From the NCBI GenBank assembly GCA_002345575.1, contig DDVX01000019.1, positions 82,397-146,396 of the forward strand: a stretch of 64,000 bases of DNA, read 5' to 3'. The notes under the pieces are model-generated. The model saw nothing but the letters and a program-made list of their open reading frames with translations, was not told where the DNA came from and did not search any database. The number at the start of each line of letters is the position of its first letter. The stretch's first letter is position 1. Below, piece after piece: positions 17,645-26,984 of the stretch. The position numbers and the translations under genes are program-made. The stretch is from Stutzerimonas stutzeri. GTDB taxonomy: Bacteria > Pseudomonadota > Gammaproteobacteria > Pseudomonadales > Pseudomonadaceae.

Positions 17645-18183
17645 TTGAGCTCGAAAGCAGTCAGGGTGTAAGTGGGGATGCCCATGTCCTGAAGTTTCTG
17701 CGAACCACCCAGTTCGGGCAGGTCGATGATGGCTGCGGCTTCGTATATCTGTGCGCCCATGCGCCGAACCAGTTGAGCGGCGGCGATGAAGGTGCCTCCG
17801 GTGGCAATCAGGTCATCGAGCAGCAGTACCGAATCGCCTTCGCAGAAGCTGTCGGCATGAACTTCGAGAAAGGCCTCGCCATACTCGCTCTGGTAGGACT
17901 CGACCAGTACATCGGCCGGCAGCTTGCCTTTCTTGCGGAACAGAATCAGTGGCTTGTTCAGTTCATAGGCGATGATCGAGCCAATGATGAAACCACGCGC
18001 ATCGAGGGCACCGATATGAGTGAAATCGGTTTCGACGTAGCGCTGGATCAGGCTGTCGGCGACCATGCGCAAGGCTTTAGGCGATTGCAGCAGCGGTGTG
18101 ATATCCCGAAACACCACGCCAGGGCTTGGGAAGTCCGGAACGGGGCGAATCAGTTTTTTGATAATGAATTCATCGAAAATCAT
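17635..18183 (-). CDS. apt: Adenine phosphoribosyltransferase Apt
   Basis: Apt salvages adenine with PRPP to give AMP. The start at 18183 (MIFDEFIIKKLIRPVPDFPS) follows an AAGGA site and gives 182 residues, the normal length. The PRPP-binding loop is VLLLDDLIATGGT, and the adenine-site region RGFIIGSIIAYELNKPLILFRKKGKLP is intact. It is 11 bp downstream of anr; anr-apt adjacency is typical of Pseudomonas. Confidence 0.95.
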   Translation of the reverse strand: MIFDEFIIKKLIRPVPDFPSPGVVFRDITPLLQSPKALRMVADSLIQRYVETDFTHIGALDARGFIIGSIIAYELNKPLILFRKKGKLPADVLVESYQSEYGEAFLEVHADSFCEGDSVLLLDDLIATGGTFIAAAQLVRRMGAQIYEAAAIIDLPELGGSQKLQDMGIPTYTLTAFELKER

Positions 18184-18194
18184 GGTGGGTTCCT

Positions 18195-18929
18195 TCAGGC
18201 GTCCATGTTTCCGCCAGCCAGGGCGCACAAGCGGATGGAGTCGAGGATACGCACTTCCTTGCCTTCCGCCTCCAAGAGGCCGCTTGCCTGACAGCGGGTG
18301 AAAACCCTGGAAACGGTTTCGACTGCCAGCCCCAGATAACTACCGATTTCGTTGCGTGACATGGGCAGGCGGAAATGGTTGGCCGAGAAACCGCGTGCGC
18401 TGAAGCGGGCCGATAGATTGACCAGAAAAGTGGCGATGCGCTCATCGGCGGTTTTCTTCGAGAGCAGCAGCATCATCTGCTGATCGTCACGAATTTCGCG
18501 GCTCATGATACGCATCAACTGGCGGCGCAGTTGCGGCAGTAGGACGCTGAGTTCATCTAGGCGCTCGAAGGGGATTTCACAAACCGAAGTGGTTTCCAGC
18601 GCCTGTGCCGAGACCGGGTAGGTTTCGGTATCCATACCGGAAAGCCCGACCATTTCGCTGGGCAGATGGAAGCCGGTGATCTGTTCTTCTCCGGAGTCGG
18701 TGACGCTAAAGGTACGCAGAGCGCCTGAGCGGATCGCGAACACGGAGTTGAACGTGTCACCCTGGCGAAACAGCATTTCGCCCTTCTTAAGGGGACGGCC
18801 GCGCTTGACGATATCGTCAAGAGCATCCATGTCATGCATGTTCAGTGAAAGTGGCAGACACAGGCCGGACAGGCTGCAATCTTTGCAATGAGCTTGCCGC
18901 TGTGGGCGGGCCTTGAGCGACTCGGACAT
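18195..18929 (-). CDS. anr: Oxygen-sensing FNR-family regulator Anr
   Basis: Anr is the Pseudomonas FNR orthologue. The ATG at 18929 (MSESLKARPQ) gives 244 residues. N-terminal cluster cysteines C15, C18 and C24 (HCKDCSLSGLC) plus a later Cys in SVCEIPFE would ligate an oxygen-labile [4Fe-4S] cluster. The cyclic-nucleotide-like barrel follows, then the DNA-recognition helix (MSRNEIGSYLGLAVETVSRVF), whose E-x2-SR contacts read TTGAT half-sites. Under low oxygen it activates hemN and cbb3 genes; two perfect boxes occur in this window (20475, 33720). Confidence 0.96.
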   Translation of the reverse strand: MSESLKARPQRQAHCKDCSLSGLCLPLSLNMHDMDALDDIVKRGRPLKKGEMLFRQGDTFNSVFAIRSGALRTFSVTDSGEEQITGFHLPSEMVGLSGMDTETYPVSAQALETTSVCEIPFERLDELSVLLPQLRRQLMRIMSREIRDDQQMMLLLSKKTADERIATFLVNLSARFSARGFSANHFRLPMSRNEIGSYLGLAVETVSRVFTRCQASGLLEAEGKEVRILDSIRLCALAGGNMDA

Positions 18930-19030
18930 AGGTAATCCTGAAAACCTTACGATATTGCGCAAGGTTAACTCAGGCGGCTGGCTTAGGCCAATTGCACAAC
19001 AGTCGCAGGGTTATTGACTAGGCATCAGGC

Positions 19031-20416
19031 TCAGAAAGCCTGAGAAAGGCGTTTGGGGTGGTGTTCGGGCAGCAGGTAGTGGTCGAACTGCATGCACAGC
19101 GCCCGGACCAGCAGGCGACCGGGAGGCAGTACGGCAATGGTGTCTTCGCTCAGCTGGATGAGGCCGTCGCTGGCCATCTGTTCCAGAGCTGGCCAGGCTG
19201 AGGCGAAGTAATCTCTGAAGCTGATATTGAATCTGCGCTCGATTTCTTCGAAGTGCAGTTCAAATTCACAAATGATGTTCTGAATCACCTGCCGTCGGAT
19301 GCGGTCGTCCTCGTTGCAGCGCAAGCCGCGGGTCGTGGCGAGTTGCCCCTGATCCAGGGATTTCTGGTAAGGGCCGATGTCGCTGCTGTTCTGGCAGTAC
19401 AGATCACCGATCTGGCTGATGGCCGATACGCCCAGGCCGATCAGGTCGCAATGTCCGTGCGTGGTGTAGCCCTGGAAATTGCGGGTGAGGGTGCCGTCTT
19501 CCTGGGCCATTGCCAGTTCGTCATCGGGCAGGGCGAAATGATCCATGCCGATATAGCGATATCCGGATTGGGCGAGTCCTTCCACGCCGACTTGCAGCAT
19601 CGCCAGCTTTTCGGCCTCGCTGGGCAGGTCCACGGCATTGATTCGGCGTTGCCCCTGGAAACGTTCGGGGTCATGGCTATAGCTGAACAGCGATACGCGG
19701 TCCGGCTGCAGCGCGGTGACGTTCTTCACGGTTTGCGCGAAGCGTTCGGGTGTCTGCAGGGGCAGGCCGTAGAGCAGGTCAATGTTGATCGAACGGTATT
19801 GCAAAGTTCGAGCGGCTTCGATGATTGCCTGGGTCTGCTCCAGGGTTTGCATGCGATTGATCGCGCGTTGGACTTCGGGGTTTAGGGCCTGGACACCGAC
19901 GCTGATGCGGTTGAAGCCCAGTTCACGGAGCAGACCCATGGTTGGCCAGTCGGCCTCGCGCGGGTCGATTTCGATACTGAAGTCACCGTGGTCGTCGTCC
20001 TGCAAATGAAAATGCGTGCGTAGATGCGCCATCAGACGCCGAAGGTCGTCATGGCTGAGGAAGGTTGGGGTGCCACCGCCAAAGTGCAGCTGTTCGACCA
20101 CCTGTCCAGGCCCGAGATGACGGGCGATCAGCGCGATCTCCTTTTCCAGGCGTTCCAGATAGGGCTGTGTGCAGCCGCGGTCCTTGGTGATGATTTTGTT
20201 GCGTGTGCAGTAATGGCAGGCGTTTGCGCAAAATGGCAGGTGAACGTACAGCGAGAGCGGGCGGTTGGCATGGCGGCTGCTACGCAAAGCGTGCAGGAAG
20301 TCGAAGAAGCCGACCTTGTCGTTGAACTGGAGCGCAGTCGGATACGAGGTATAGCGCGGCCCGGTCTGATCGTAGCGACGGATCAAATCGGTATCCCAGC
20401 GAATGATATCGAGCAT
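19031..20416 (-). CDS. hemN: Oxygen-independent coproporphyrinogen III oxidase HemN
   Basis: HemN is a radical-SAM enzyme that makes protoporphyrinogen IX without oxygen, supplying haem for the cbb3 oxidases. The cluster motif C-x3-C-x2-C is in FCANACHYCTRNK. The glycine-rich SAM site FGGGTPTFL and the C-terminal HemN domain are present. Length is 461 residues, as expected. A perfect Anr box lies 59 bp upstream of the start, so induction under oxygen limitation is expected. Confidence 0.96.
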   Translation of the reverse strand: MLDIIRWDTDLIRRYDQTGPRYTSYPTALQFNDKVGFFDFLHALRSSRHANRPLSLYVHLPFCANACHYCTRNKIITKDRGCTQPYLERLEKEIALIARHLGPGQVVEQLHFGGGTPTFLSHDDLRRLMAHLRTHFHLQDDDHGDFSIEIDPREADWPTMGLLRELGFNRISVGVQALNPEVQRAINRMQTLEQTQAIIEAARTLQYRSINIDLLYGLPLQTPERFAQTVKNVTALQPDRVSLFSYSHDPERFQGQRRINAVDLPSEAEKLAMLQVGVEGLAQSGYRYIGMDHFALPDDELAMAQEDGTLTRNFQGYTTHGHCDLIGLGVSAISQIGDLYCQNSSDIGPYQKSLDQGQLATTRGLRCNEDDRIRRQVIQNIICEFELHFEEIERRFNISFRDYFASAWPALEQMASDGLIQLSEDTIAVLPPGRLLVRALCMQFDHYLLPEHHPKRLSQAF

Positions 20417-20474
20417 CGTGATTCTCGGTTGACTGCAGTGGGCTGGATTCTAGGAGGGGGGCACCGGTACGGAC

Positions 20475-20488
20475 TTGACCTGTATCAA
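20475..20488. promoter_or_regulatory. Anr/FNR box upstream of hemN
   Basis: TTGAC-CTGT-ATCAA matches the TTGAY-N4-RTCAA consensus exactly. It lies 59 bp before the hemN start on one side and 136 bp before the nadE start on the other, so hemN is the likely target, though nadE could share it. Confidence 0.85.
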
Positions 20489-20623
20489 GCCACCACGGAC
20501 CCCGCCGGGCACCTTTTGACAGGCGGCATGCAGGAGAGAGATTTATTGGCGCCCATGTGGTCGGATTGTCAAACTGTGGTCCATAACCGAATTACCGAAC
20601 TTTTTGTTCTTGAGGAGTAATCC

Positions 20624-21451
20624 ATGCAAGGTCGTCAGCAGCAGATCGCTGCCGCACTTAATGTACGTCCGCCGTTTGACGGGCCAGAAGCTGTCCAGGC
20701 CGAGATTGATCGGCGGGTCGCGTTCATCCAGACATGCCTGCGCGAATCGGGATTGAAAACCTTGGTGCTGGGGATCAGCGGCGGAGTCGACTCGACCGCA
20801 GCAGGGCTGCTTGCACAGCGGGCAGTGGAAGCAATGCGGGCGGCGGGTGAGGGGGATGACTATCGCTTTATCGCGGTGCGTCTGCCTTATCAGGTCCAGC
20901 ACGATGAAGATGAAGCACAACTGGCGGTGGATACCATCAGGCCGGATGAATGCCATACGGTGAATATTGGCGCAGCAGTATTGGGACTCTCGCGCGCGAC
21001 CGAAGCGCTTGAATCGCTGGCGGACAGCTCACGTGACTTTGTACTGGGCAATACCAAGGCGAGGATGCGCATGGTGGCGCAGTACACCATCGCCAATGCG
21101 CGTCAGGGACTGGTCATCGGCACCGACCACGCAGCTGAGGCTGTGATGGGCTTTTTCACCAAGTTCGGTGACGGTGCCTGTGACCTGACGCCACTGGCAG
21201 GGCTGGTCAAAGGGCAGGTCCGGGAAATCGCCGCTGCGTTGGGCGCTCCCTCACAGCTGGTGCTCAAGGTGCCTACCGCCGACCTGGAAGAGCTCAAGCC
21301 CGGCAGGCCGGACGAAGATGCCTACGGTGTGGGCTACGAGCAGATCGACGCCTTCCTGCAGGGCCGAGAAGTTACTGACGAGGTGGCACAGATCATCATC
21401 GAGACCTATGACAAATCGCAGCACAAGCGAGAAATGCCCAAGGAGCCGTAA
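20624..21451 (+). CDS. nadE: NH3-dependent NAD+ synthetase NadE
   Basis: This 275-residue enzyme converts deamido-NAD and ammonia to NAD+. It has the ATP-pyrophosphatase P-loop (GISGGVDSTAAG) near residues 46-54 and the downstream GTDHAAEAVMGFFTKFGDGACDLTPL block typical of short, ammonia-dependent NadE; no N-terminal glutaminase domain is present. A gaggag site precedes the ATG at 20624. It is divergent from hemN. Confidence 0.95.
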   Translation: MQGRQQQIAAALNVRPPFDGPEAVQAEIDRRVAFIQTCLRESGLKTLVLGISGGVDSTAAGLLAQRAVEAMRAAGEGDDYRFIAVRLPYQVQHDEDEAQLAVDTIRPDECHTVNIGAAVLGLSRATEALESLADSSRDFVLGNTKARMRMVAQYTIANARQGLVIGTDHAAEAVMGFFTKFGDGACDLTPLAGLVKGQVREIAAALGAPSQLVLKVPTADLEELKPGRPDEDAYGVGYEQIDAFLQGREVTDEVAQIIIETYDKSQHKREMPKEP

Positions 21452-21532
21452 AGGTAGTAAAGCAGCCGTAGGCTGGGTCACGCTTCACCGACCCGGCGAG
21501 CGGACTTCAAGTCCCCTGCGAGCGCTAGCCTT

Positions 21533-22216
21533 TCAGTGCCCCATCAACCACTGCTGATGCGGGCCGGGGAGAGTCCAGAGGCCAAACAGAATGACCATGA
21601 TGCCGCCAAACATGCGGACTCCCCGTTTGCGCAACATGGCGGTAATGCGTTCGGCGGCAAGGCCTGTGGCCAGCAGGACCGGCCAAGTGCCGATGCCGAA
21701 GGCTAGCATCAACAGGGCGCTGTCGAATGCATCGCCCTGACTCGCGGCCCAAAGCAGCGTGCTGTAGACCAGGCCGCAGGGCAGCCAGCCCCAGAGTGCA
21801 CCAAGAAACAGCGCCTGTGGCAGGTTGCGCACTGGCATGAGGCGACTGGCGATAGGTTGCAGATGGCGCCACAGGCCGCGGCCCATGGCTTCGATGCGGG
21901 TCAGGCCACTCCACCAGCCCGCCAGATACAGGCCCATGGCAATCAGCAGTAGCGCCGCCACCACCCGTAGCGCCATCGCCGCCGGACTCTGGGCAACTGC
22001 CCAGCCAGCCAGGCCGACAAGCAGGCCGGCGGTGGCATAGCTCAGTACCCGACCAAGGTTATAGGCCACCAGCAAGCGTAGGCGCTTGCTGCGCTGTTCG
22101 GCCGGGATCGCCATGGTCAGAGCACCCATCAAACCGCCGCACATGCCAAGGCAGTGCCCACCGCCAAGCAGGCCGAGAACGAAGGCGGACAACAACAGCG
22201 GCAGCAATTCAATCAC
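21533..22216 (-). CDS. TauE/SafE-like (DUF2062-type urease/cbb3-associated) membrane protein
   Basis: A GTG start at 22216 gives 227 residues with about six membrane segments, beginning VIELLPLLLSAFVLGLLGGGHCLGMCGGLMGAL. The HCLGMCGG motif is characteristic of the sulfite exporter TauE/SafE subgroup often called CcoI-associated or HupE-like, and suggests metal binding. The start overlaps the last codons of ccoS by 8 bp, so it is translated with the cco maturation genes. A role in copper handling for cbb3 oxidase is an inference from position. Confidence 0.82.
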   Translation of the reverse strand: MIELLPLLLSAFVLGLLGGGHCLGMCGGLMGALTMAIPAEQRSKRLRLLVAYNLGRVLSYATAGLLVGLAGWAVAQSPAAMALRVVAALLLIAMGLYLAGWWSGLTRIEAMGRGLWRHLQPIASRLMPVRNLPQALFLGALWGWLPCGLVYSTLLWAASQGDAFDSALLMLAFGIGTWPVLLATGLAAERITAMLRKRGVRMFGGIMVILFGLWTLPGPHQQWLMGH

Positions 22217-22415
22217 GCTTGGTAGTCTCGTCGTCGCCTTGTGTTGCCTGCTCGACCCCAGCTTGATGATTGGGGTCTTCGTCGTCGAACAGAATGCTGT
22301 GCGCCGGGCCGTCGAGGTCATCGTATTGGCCGGTATCCACGGCCCAGAAGAATACCCAGATGGCCAATGCAACCAGCACGACTGCAACGGGGATCAGAAT
22401 GTAAAGTGCGGCCAT
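22209..22415 (-). CDS. ccoS: Cbb3 oxidase maturation protein CcoS
   Basis: CcoS is a tiny single-pass membrane protein needed for haem/copper loading of cbb3 oxidase. The 68-residue product has one N-terminal helix (LYILIPVAVVLVALAIWVFFWAV) followed by the family block DTGQYDDLDGPAHSILFDD. It follows ccoI, 61 bp downstream, in the usual ccoGHIS order. Confidence 0.95.
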   Translation of the reverse strand: MAALYILIPVAVVLVALAIWVFFWAVDTGQYDDLDGPAHSILFDDEDPNHQAGVEQATQGDDETTKRD

Positions 22416-22476
22416 GGGGGCCTCCGGAAAATGCTGTGGCGCGGGTACAACCTGTCAGACAGTGTTGTCGTTCATT

Positions 22477-24912
22477 CTACTGCAGGTCAGTAGGGAGCGG
22501 CTCAGGCGCCTTCGGCAGTCGGGTCAGTCGCAATGCATTGAGTACCACCAGCAGCGAACTGGCTGACATGCCCAGCGCAGCCCACAGCGGCGTCACCCAG
22601 CCAATGGCGGCAAACGGCAGGATCAGGCCATTGTAAAGCGTTGCCCAGGTCAGGTTTTCGATAATGATGCGCCGGCTGCGACGTGCCAGGCTGAATGCCT
22701 GTACCAGGCTGTCCAGGCGGTTGGAGAGTAGTACCGCATCGGCGCTGGTCTTGGCCAGGTCGGTGGCCGAACCCATTGCCACGCTGATGTCGGCGGCGGC
22801 GAGAACCGGTACGTCGTTGACGCCGTCACCCAGCATCAGCACGCGATGTCCTTCGGCCTGCAGGCGCTGCAGATGGACGAGCTTGTCGGCAGGAGTCATC
22901 CCGCTGCGCGCCTCGCCGATGCCCAGCTGCCGCGCAATGTTGCCGACCATCGGCGAGCTGTCGCCGGACAGCAGCAGCGTGCGCCAGCCACGTTGATGAC
23001 AGGCTTCCACCAGGGCAGCGGCGTCATCGCGTAGGCGATCATCGAGTACCAGCCAGGCCAGCGGTCCCTGAGTATCACCCAGTAGCAGCCATTGGCCCTG
23101 GTCGCCGGGAATTGTGGGCGCAGCACCGTCATAGCCGCCTGCGACAAAGCCGGGTTGACCGATGCGCAGCTGACGCCCGCCCACCGAGCCCTGCAGACCG
23201 AGGCCGGGCACACTGTCCACAGCATCTGCAGCTTGCGGCGCACGACCAAAGGCCTTGGATATCGGGTGTTCGGAGCGGTTTTCCAGCGCGGCAGCCAAGG
23301 CCAGGCAAGTGTCGGCATCCAGGTCGGCCAGAGGGCGAATCTCACTCAGGGTCAGGCGGCCTTCAGTAAGGGTGCCAGTCTTGTCGAAGATCACCGTATC
23401 GATGTGGTTGAGACCTTCGAGTACATGCCCGCGAGTCAGCAGTAGCCCAAGCTTGTGCAGTGTGCCGGTGGCAGCGGTAAGCGCAGTCGGCGTGGCCAGC
23501 GAAAGGGCGCAGGGGCAGGTGGCAACCAGCAGGGCAAGGACCACCCAGAAGGCACGTTGCGGGTCGATCTGCCACCAGATGATGCCGACGACGGCGGCGG
23601 TCAGCAGTACCGCCAGCAGAAACCACTGTGCAACACGGTCGGCCAGCTCGGCGATGCGTGGCTTGTCGGATTGGGCTCGTTCCAGCAGGCGGACGATGGC
23701 CGAAAGACGGGTATCGTCACCGAGCGCCTGTACCTGGATCGTCAGCGGCCCTTCGACGTTCAGCGTGCCAGCGGTGACTGGATCGCCGATGCTGCGTGCC
23801 TGTGGCAGGTACTCGCCAGTCAGCACCGATTCATCAATGCTCGACTGCCCGTCGAGGATGCGGCCATCGGCCGGAATGAGACCGCCGGGCTGTACCAGTA
23901 CACGGTCACCTACGCGCAGTTCGCTTAGCAAGATGCGGTCGGTTTGCTGGTCTTCGTTCAGTTTCAGGCAGGACGCTGGCAGCAGGTTGACCAGCTGTGC
24001 GGTCGCCGCCGCTGTGCGCTCCCGTGCGCGACGCTCCAGATAACGGCCGGTGAGCAGGAACAGGGCGAACATACCCACGGCGTCGAAATACAGTTCGCCC
24101 TGGCCAGTCACTGTGGACCAGATACCGGCCACGTAGGCGCCGCCGATGGCCAGTGAGACCGAAACGTCCATGGTCAGGTGGCGCGTGCGCAGATCCCGCA
24201 AGGCGCCCTTGAAGAAATCGGTGCTGCAATAAAACACGATGGGAGTAGTGAGTAGCAGTGCGGTCCAGCGCAGGGTGACGAAGAAGCTTTCCGAAAGGTC
24301 CAGGTTGAACTCGGGCCAGGTGGCCATGGTGGCCATCATCACCTGCATCCAGAGCAGACCCGTCACGCCGATCCGGCGCAGGCTGCGACGGTTTTCGCTG
24401 GCCAGTCGCTCGGCGACCTGGTCAGCCTTGTAGGGGTGCGCGGCATAGCCGATGCGGCGTAGCTCGGCGAGCAGCTCGCTGAGAGGCAGGCGACTATCGC
24501 TCCAGCGCACTTGCAGGCGGTGATTTGACAGATTCAGTCTGGCTTCGGCGATGCCCTCCAGGCCGAGCAGATGTCGTTCGATCAGCCATCCACAGGCGGC
24601 ACAGCTGATGCCCTCGATCATCAGCGAGGTGCTGGCGAGATCATCTTCATGCTGTACGAAGGGTTGCTGCACATCCTCGCGGTCGTACAGCGCCAGCTCG
24701 TCGGAAAGTGCTTGGGGAAGAGCGGCAGGGTTGGTTGAGCTTTCGCTGCGGTGCAGGTAGTAACTTTCCAGTCCGGCGTTGACGATGGCCTCTGCTACCG
24801 CCTGGCAACCGGGGCAGCACATGGCCCGCGTCTCGTTGAGTACGCGGGCGTGCCAGGAGCTGCCGGTGGGAACCGGCAGGCCGCAGTGGTAGCAGGGGGT
24901 TGGGGTGGCCAT
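22477..24912 (-). CDS. ccoI: Copper-exporting P-type ATPase CcoI (CtpA type)
   Basis: CcoI moves copper across the inner membrane for cbb3 oxidase assembly. The 811-residue protein has an N-terminal CYHCGLPVP element, a heavy-metal domain with GISCAACGW, eight predicted membrane helices, the intramembrane CPC metal site (CPCALSLATP), the phosphorylation motif DKTGTLTEG and the hinge GDGVNDVPVLAAAD. All catalytic motifs are intact. It lies 8 bp after ccoH and is part of ccoGHIS. Confidence 0.96.
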   Translation of the reverse strand: MATPTPCYHCGLPVPTGSSWHARVLNETRAMCCPGCQAVAEAIVNAGLESYYLHRSESSTNPAALPQALSDELALYDREDVQQPFVQHEDDLASTSLMIEGISCAACGWLIERHLLGLEGIAEARLNLSNHRLQVRWSDSRLPLSELLAELRRIGYAAHPYKADQVAERLASENRRSLRRIGVTGLLWMQVMMATMATWPEFNLDLSESFFVTLRWTALLLTTPIVFYCSTDFFKGALRDLRTRHLTMDVSVSLAIGGAYVAGIWSTVTGQGELYFDAVGMFALFLLTGRYLERRARERTAAATAQLVNLLPASCLKLNEDQQTDRILLSELRVGDRVLVQPGGLIPADGRILDGQSSIDESVLTGEYLPQARSIGDPVTAGTLNVEGPLTIQVQALGDDTRLSAIVRLLERAQSDKPRIAELADRVAQWFLLAVLLTAAVVGIIWWQIDPQRAFWVVLALLVATCPCALSLATPTALTAATGTLHKLGLLLTRGHVLEGLNHIDTVIFDKTGTLTEGRLTLSEIRPLADLDADTCLALAAALENRSEHPISKAFGRAPQAADAVDSVPGLGLQGSVGGRQLRIGQPGFVAGGYDGAAPTIPGDQGQWLLLGDTQGPLAWLVLDDRLRDDAAALVEACHQRGWRTLLLSGDSSPMVGNIARQLGIGEARSGMTPADKLVHLQRLQAEGHRVLMLGDGVNDVPVLAAADISVAMGSATDLAKTSADAVLLSNRLDSLVQAFSLARRSRRIIIENLTWATLYNGLILPFAAIGWVTPLWAALGMSASSLLVVLNALRLTRLPKAPEPLPTDLQ

Positions 24913-24920
24913 CGAGTTGG

Positions 24921-25424
24921 TCAGTAGCTCAGCTCGTAGGTCTGACCGCTGCGGATTTCCCTTTCTTCGAACAGGCGCCAGTCCTGCTCGCCTTCGCGAC
25001 CAATGAGTTCGACGAAGCGCCGGCCCGTGACCGTATCCTCCATCTGGCCCTGGTATAGGCCGTCGCCCTGGGGTTGCAGGATGATGCGGCGATCACGCTC
25101 AGGCTGTGTCGGCGAGATCAGATTGAGTATCAGCTGCTGTGGACGACTGTTGCCGCTGAGCTGCAGCTCGGCCATGCCAAGCTCTTCGTTAAAACTGAGC
25201 AGCGCCTGCATCTGCAGGCTTTCGGCGAGCTTCTCGCGTTCCAACGACTGGTTGATGCCCTTGCCGGCATCGTAATAGTTGTCCGAGACCAAGGTGTCGG
25301 CAGTGCGAATGGAAATGACCAGCAGCGAGGTGCCCAGGACCACCGACAGCGCCAGGATGGCGATGACGAACCAGGCCCAGAACTGGGTATACCAACGAGT
25401 TTTTTCGTTATCGGAGACGCTCAT
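24921..25424 (-). CDS. ccoH: Cbb3 oxidase assembly protein CcoH (FixH)
   Basis: This 167-residue protein is anchored by one N-terminal helix (FWAWFVIAILALSVVLGTSLLVI) with a periplasmic FixH domain containing the conserved-type DNYYDAGKGINQSLEREK segment. It is 11 bp after ccoG and 8 bp before ccoI. CcoH interacts with CcoN during assembly of cbb3 oxidase. Confidence 0.94.
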   Translation of the reverse strand: MSVSDNEKTRWYTQFWAWFVIAILALSVVLGTSLLVISIRTADTLVSDNYYDAGKGINQSLEREKLAESLQMQALLSFNEELGMAELQLSGNSRPQQLILNLISPTQPERDRRIILQPQGDGLYQGQMEDTVTGRRFVELIGREGEQDWRLFEEREIRSGQTYELSY

Positions 25425-25435
25425 GTGCTACCTGT

Positions 25436-26848
25436 TCAGCGGATGCTTGGGCCAATGAAGCGGCTTTCAGCATCGTCTTTGATGGAGGAATCGTTAGCCG
25501 ACCTGATATGGAAGATGATGTCGTTGGTGCTGGAAGGCAGTTTCTCCGGAGCAATGGACAGCTCTACCGGAATGGTGATCAGCTCGCCGCCAGCCGCATG
25601 GATCTCGCTGCGACCTTCATATTGCAGGCCATCCAGACCGCTGGCTTCGATGATGAAGGTCTGTTCGTTCTGTGCCTTGTTCATCACCTTGAGGGTGTAG
25701 ACGTTTTCCACTCGGCCTTGCTCGTTCTCGCGATACAGCACGCGGTCCTTGAGGACATCGAGCTTGACCAGCGACCGGTCGGCCACCGCATAGGCAAACA
25801 GTCCCATCATCGCCACCAGCGCGAGGGCATAGCCAATCAGGCGCGGGCGCATCACTTGGGTTTTCTGCCCGGATAGGTTGTGCTCAGTGGTGTAGCTGAT
25901 CAGCCCGCGTGGGTAGTTCATCTTGTCCATGATGGTGTCGCAGGCATCGATGCACGCGGCGCAGCCGATGCACTCGACCTGCAGGCCGTCACGAATGTCG
26001 ATGCCGGTGGGGCATACCTGCACGCACATGGTGCAATCGATGCAGTCGCCCAGGCCCATGGCTTTGTAATCGGCCTCTTTCTTGCGGGGGCCACGCTTTT
26101 CTCCACGACGCGGATCGTAGGAGACGATCAGGGTGTCCTTGTCGAACATCACGCTCTGGAAGCGGGCATAGGGACACATGTAGATGCATACCTGCTCGCG
26201 CAGGAAGCCGGCGTTGCCGTAGGTGGCGAGGGTGAAGAAGCCGACCCAGAACAGTGCCCAGCCGCCGACCTGCAGGGTAAGCAGGTCTGGTACCAGCTCA
26301 CGAATCGGTGTGAAGTAACCGACAAAGGTGATGCCGATGGCCAGGGATACGCCCAACCAGATGCTGTGCTTGGCGAGCCTGCGGAAAAACTTGTTGGCAC
26401 TCATCGGCGCCTTGTCGATCTTCATGCGCTGGTTGCGATCACCTTCGGTGACCTTTTCAGCCCACATGAAAACCCAGGTGAACACGCTCTGCGGGCAGGT
26501 ATAGCCGCACCAGACGCGACCTGCGAATACGGTGATGAAGAACAGGCCGAAGGCGCAGATGATCAGCAGCGCCGAGAGCAGGATGAAATCCTGCGGCCAG
26601 AAGGTGGCGCCAAAAATATAGAACTTGCGCTCGGGCAGATCCCACCAGACCGCCTGGCGGCCATTCCAATTCAGCCAGGCCGTTCCGAAATAGAGGACGA
26701 AAAGCAGGCCGCCGCCTACCAGACGCAGATTGCGGAACAGGCCAGTGAACGAGCGGGTGTAGATTTTTTCACGAGCGGCGTAGAGGTCAGTCGAGGACTG
26801 GACCTTGGAAGGAGGGGTTACATCATGAACGGGGATTTGCTCAGTCAT
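25436..26848 (-). CDS. ccoG: Cbb3 oxidase maturation ferredoxin-like protein CcoG (FixG/RdxA)
   Basis: This 470-residue membrane protein has about five helices and two cytoplasmic [4Fe-4S] motifs (CIDCTMCVQVCP and CIGCAACIDACD), followed by a C-terminal periplasmic Ig-like domain. Members reduce Cu(II) for CcoI-dependent maturation. It is the first gene of ccoGHIS and lies 136 bp after the ccoNOQP operon, with a strong hairpin in that gap. Confidence 0.96.
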   Translation of the reverse strand: MTEQIPVHDVTPPSKVQSSTDLYAAREKIYTRSFTGLFRNLRLVGGGLLFVLYFGTAWLNWNGRQAVWWDLPERKFYIFGATFWPQDFILLSALLIICAFGLFFITVFAGRVWCGYTCPQSVFTWVFMWAEKVTEGDRNQRMKIDKAPMSANKFFRRLAKHSIWLGVSLAIGITFVGYFTPIRELVPDLLTLQVGGWALFWVGFFTLATYGNAGFLREQVCIYMCPYARFQSVMFDKDTLIVSYDPRRGEKRGPRKKEADYKAMGLGDCIDCTMCVQVCPTGIDIRDGLQVECIGCAACIDACDTIMDKMNYPRGLISYTTEHNLSGQKTQVMRPRLIGYALALVAMMGLFAYAVADRSLVKLDVLKDRVLYRENEQGRVENVYTLKVMNKAQNEQTFIIEASGLDGLQYEGRSEIHAAGGELITIPVELSIAPEKLPSSTNDIIFHIRSANDSSIKDDAESRFIGPSIR

Positions 26849-26877
26849 CGAGTGCGTACCACGGCGGAGGGTGAGTG

Positions 26878-26903
26878 ACCCGGTCGGTACGTGCCGACCG
26901 GGT
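26878..26903. other. Strong hairpin between ccoP and ccoG
   Basis: ACCCGGTCGG (26878-26887) and CCGACCGGGT (26894-26903) form a perfect 10-bp stem with a 6-base loop. No U-run follows on the minus strand, so it may be a processing or stability element separating oxidase mRNA from the maturation genes, or a weak terminator. Confidence 0.65.
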
Positions 26904-26984
26904 TCATTTGCTGACCTGCTGCCAATGTTACGCCTCGAGAGTTCGAGTCAGGTGCGGCGGTAGGTCGCGCCCAGGCTCGCTGGA

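Noticed and set aside
18963..19030. Anr site between anr and hemN (ttgactaggcatca)
   Set aside because: Spacing and second half-site do not fit TTGAY-N4-RTCAA.
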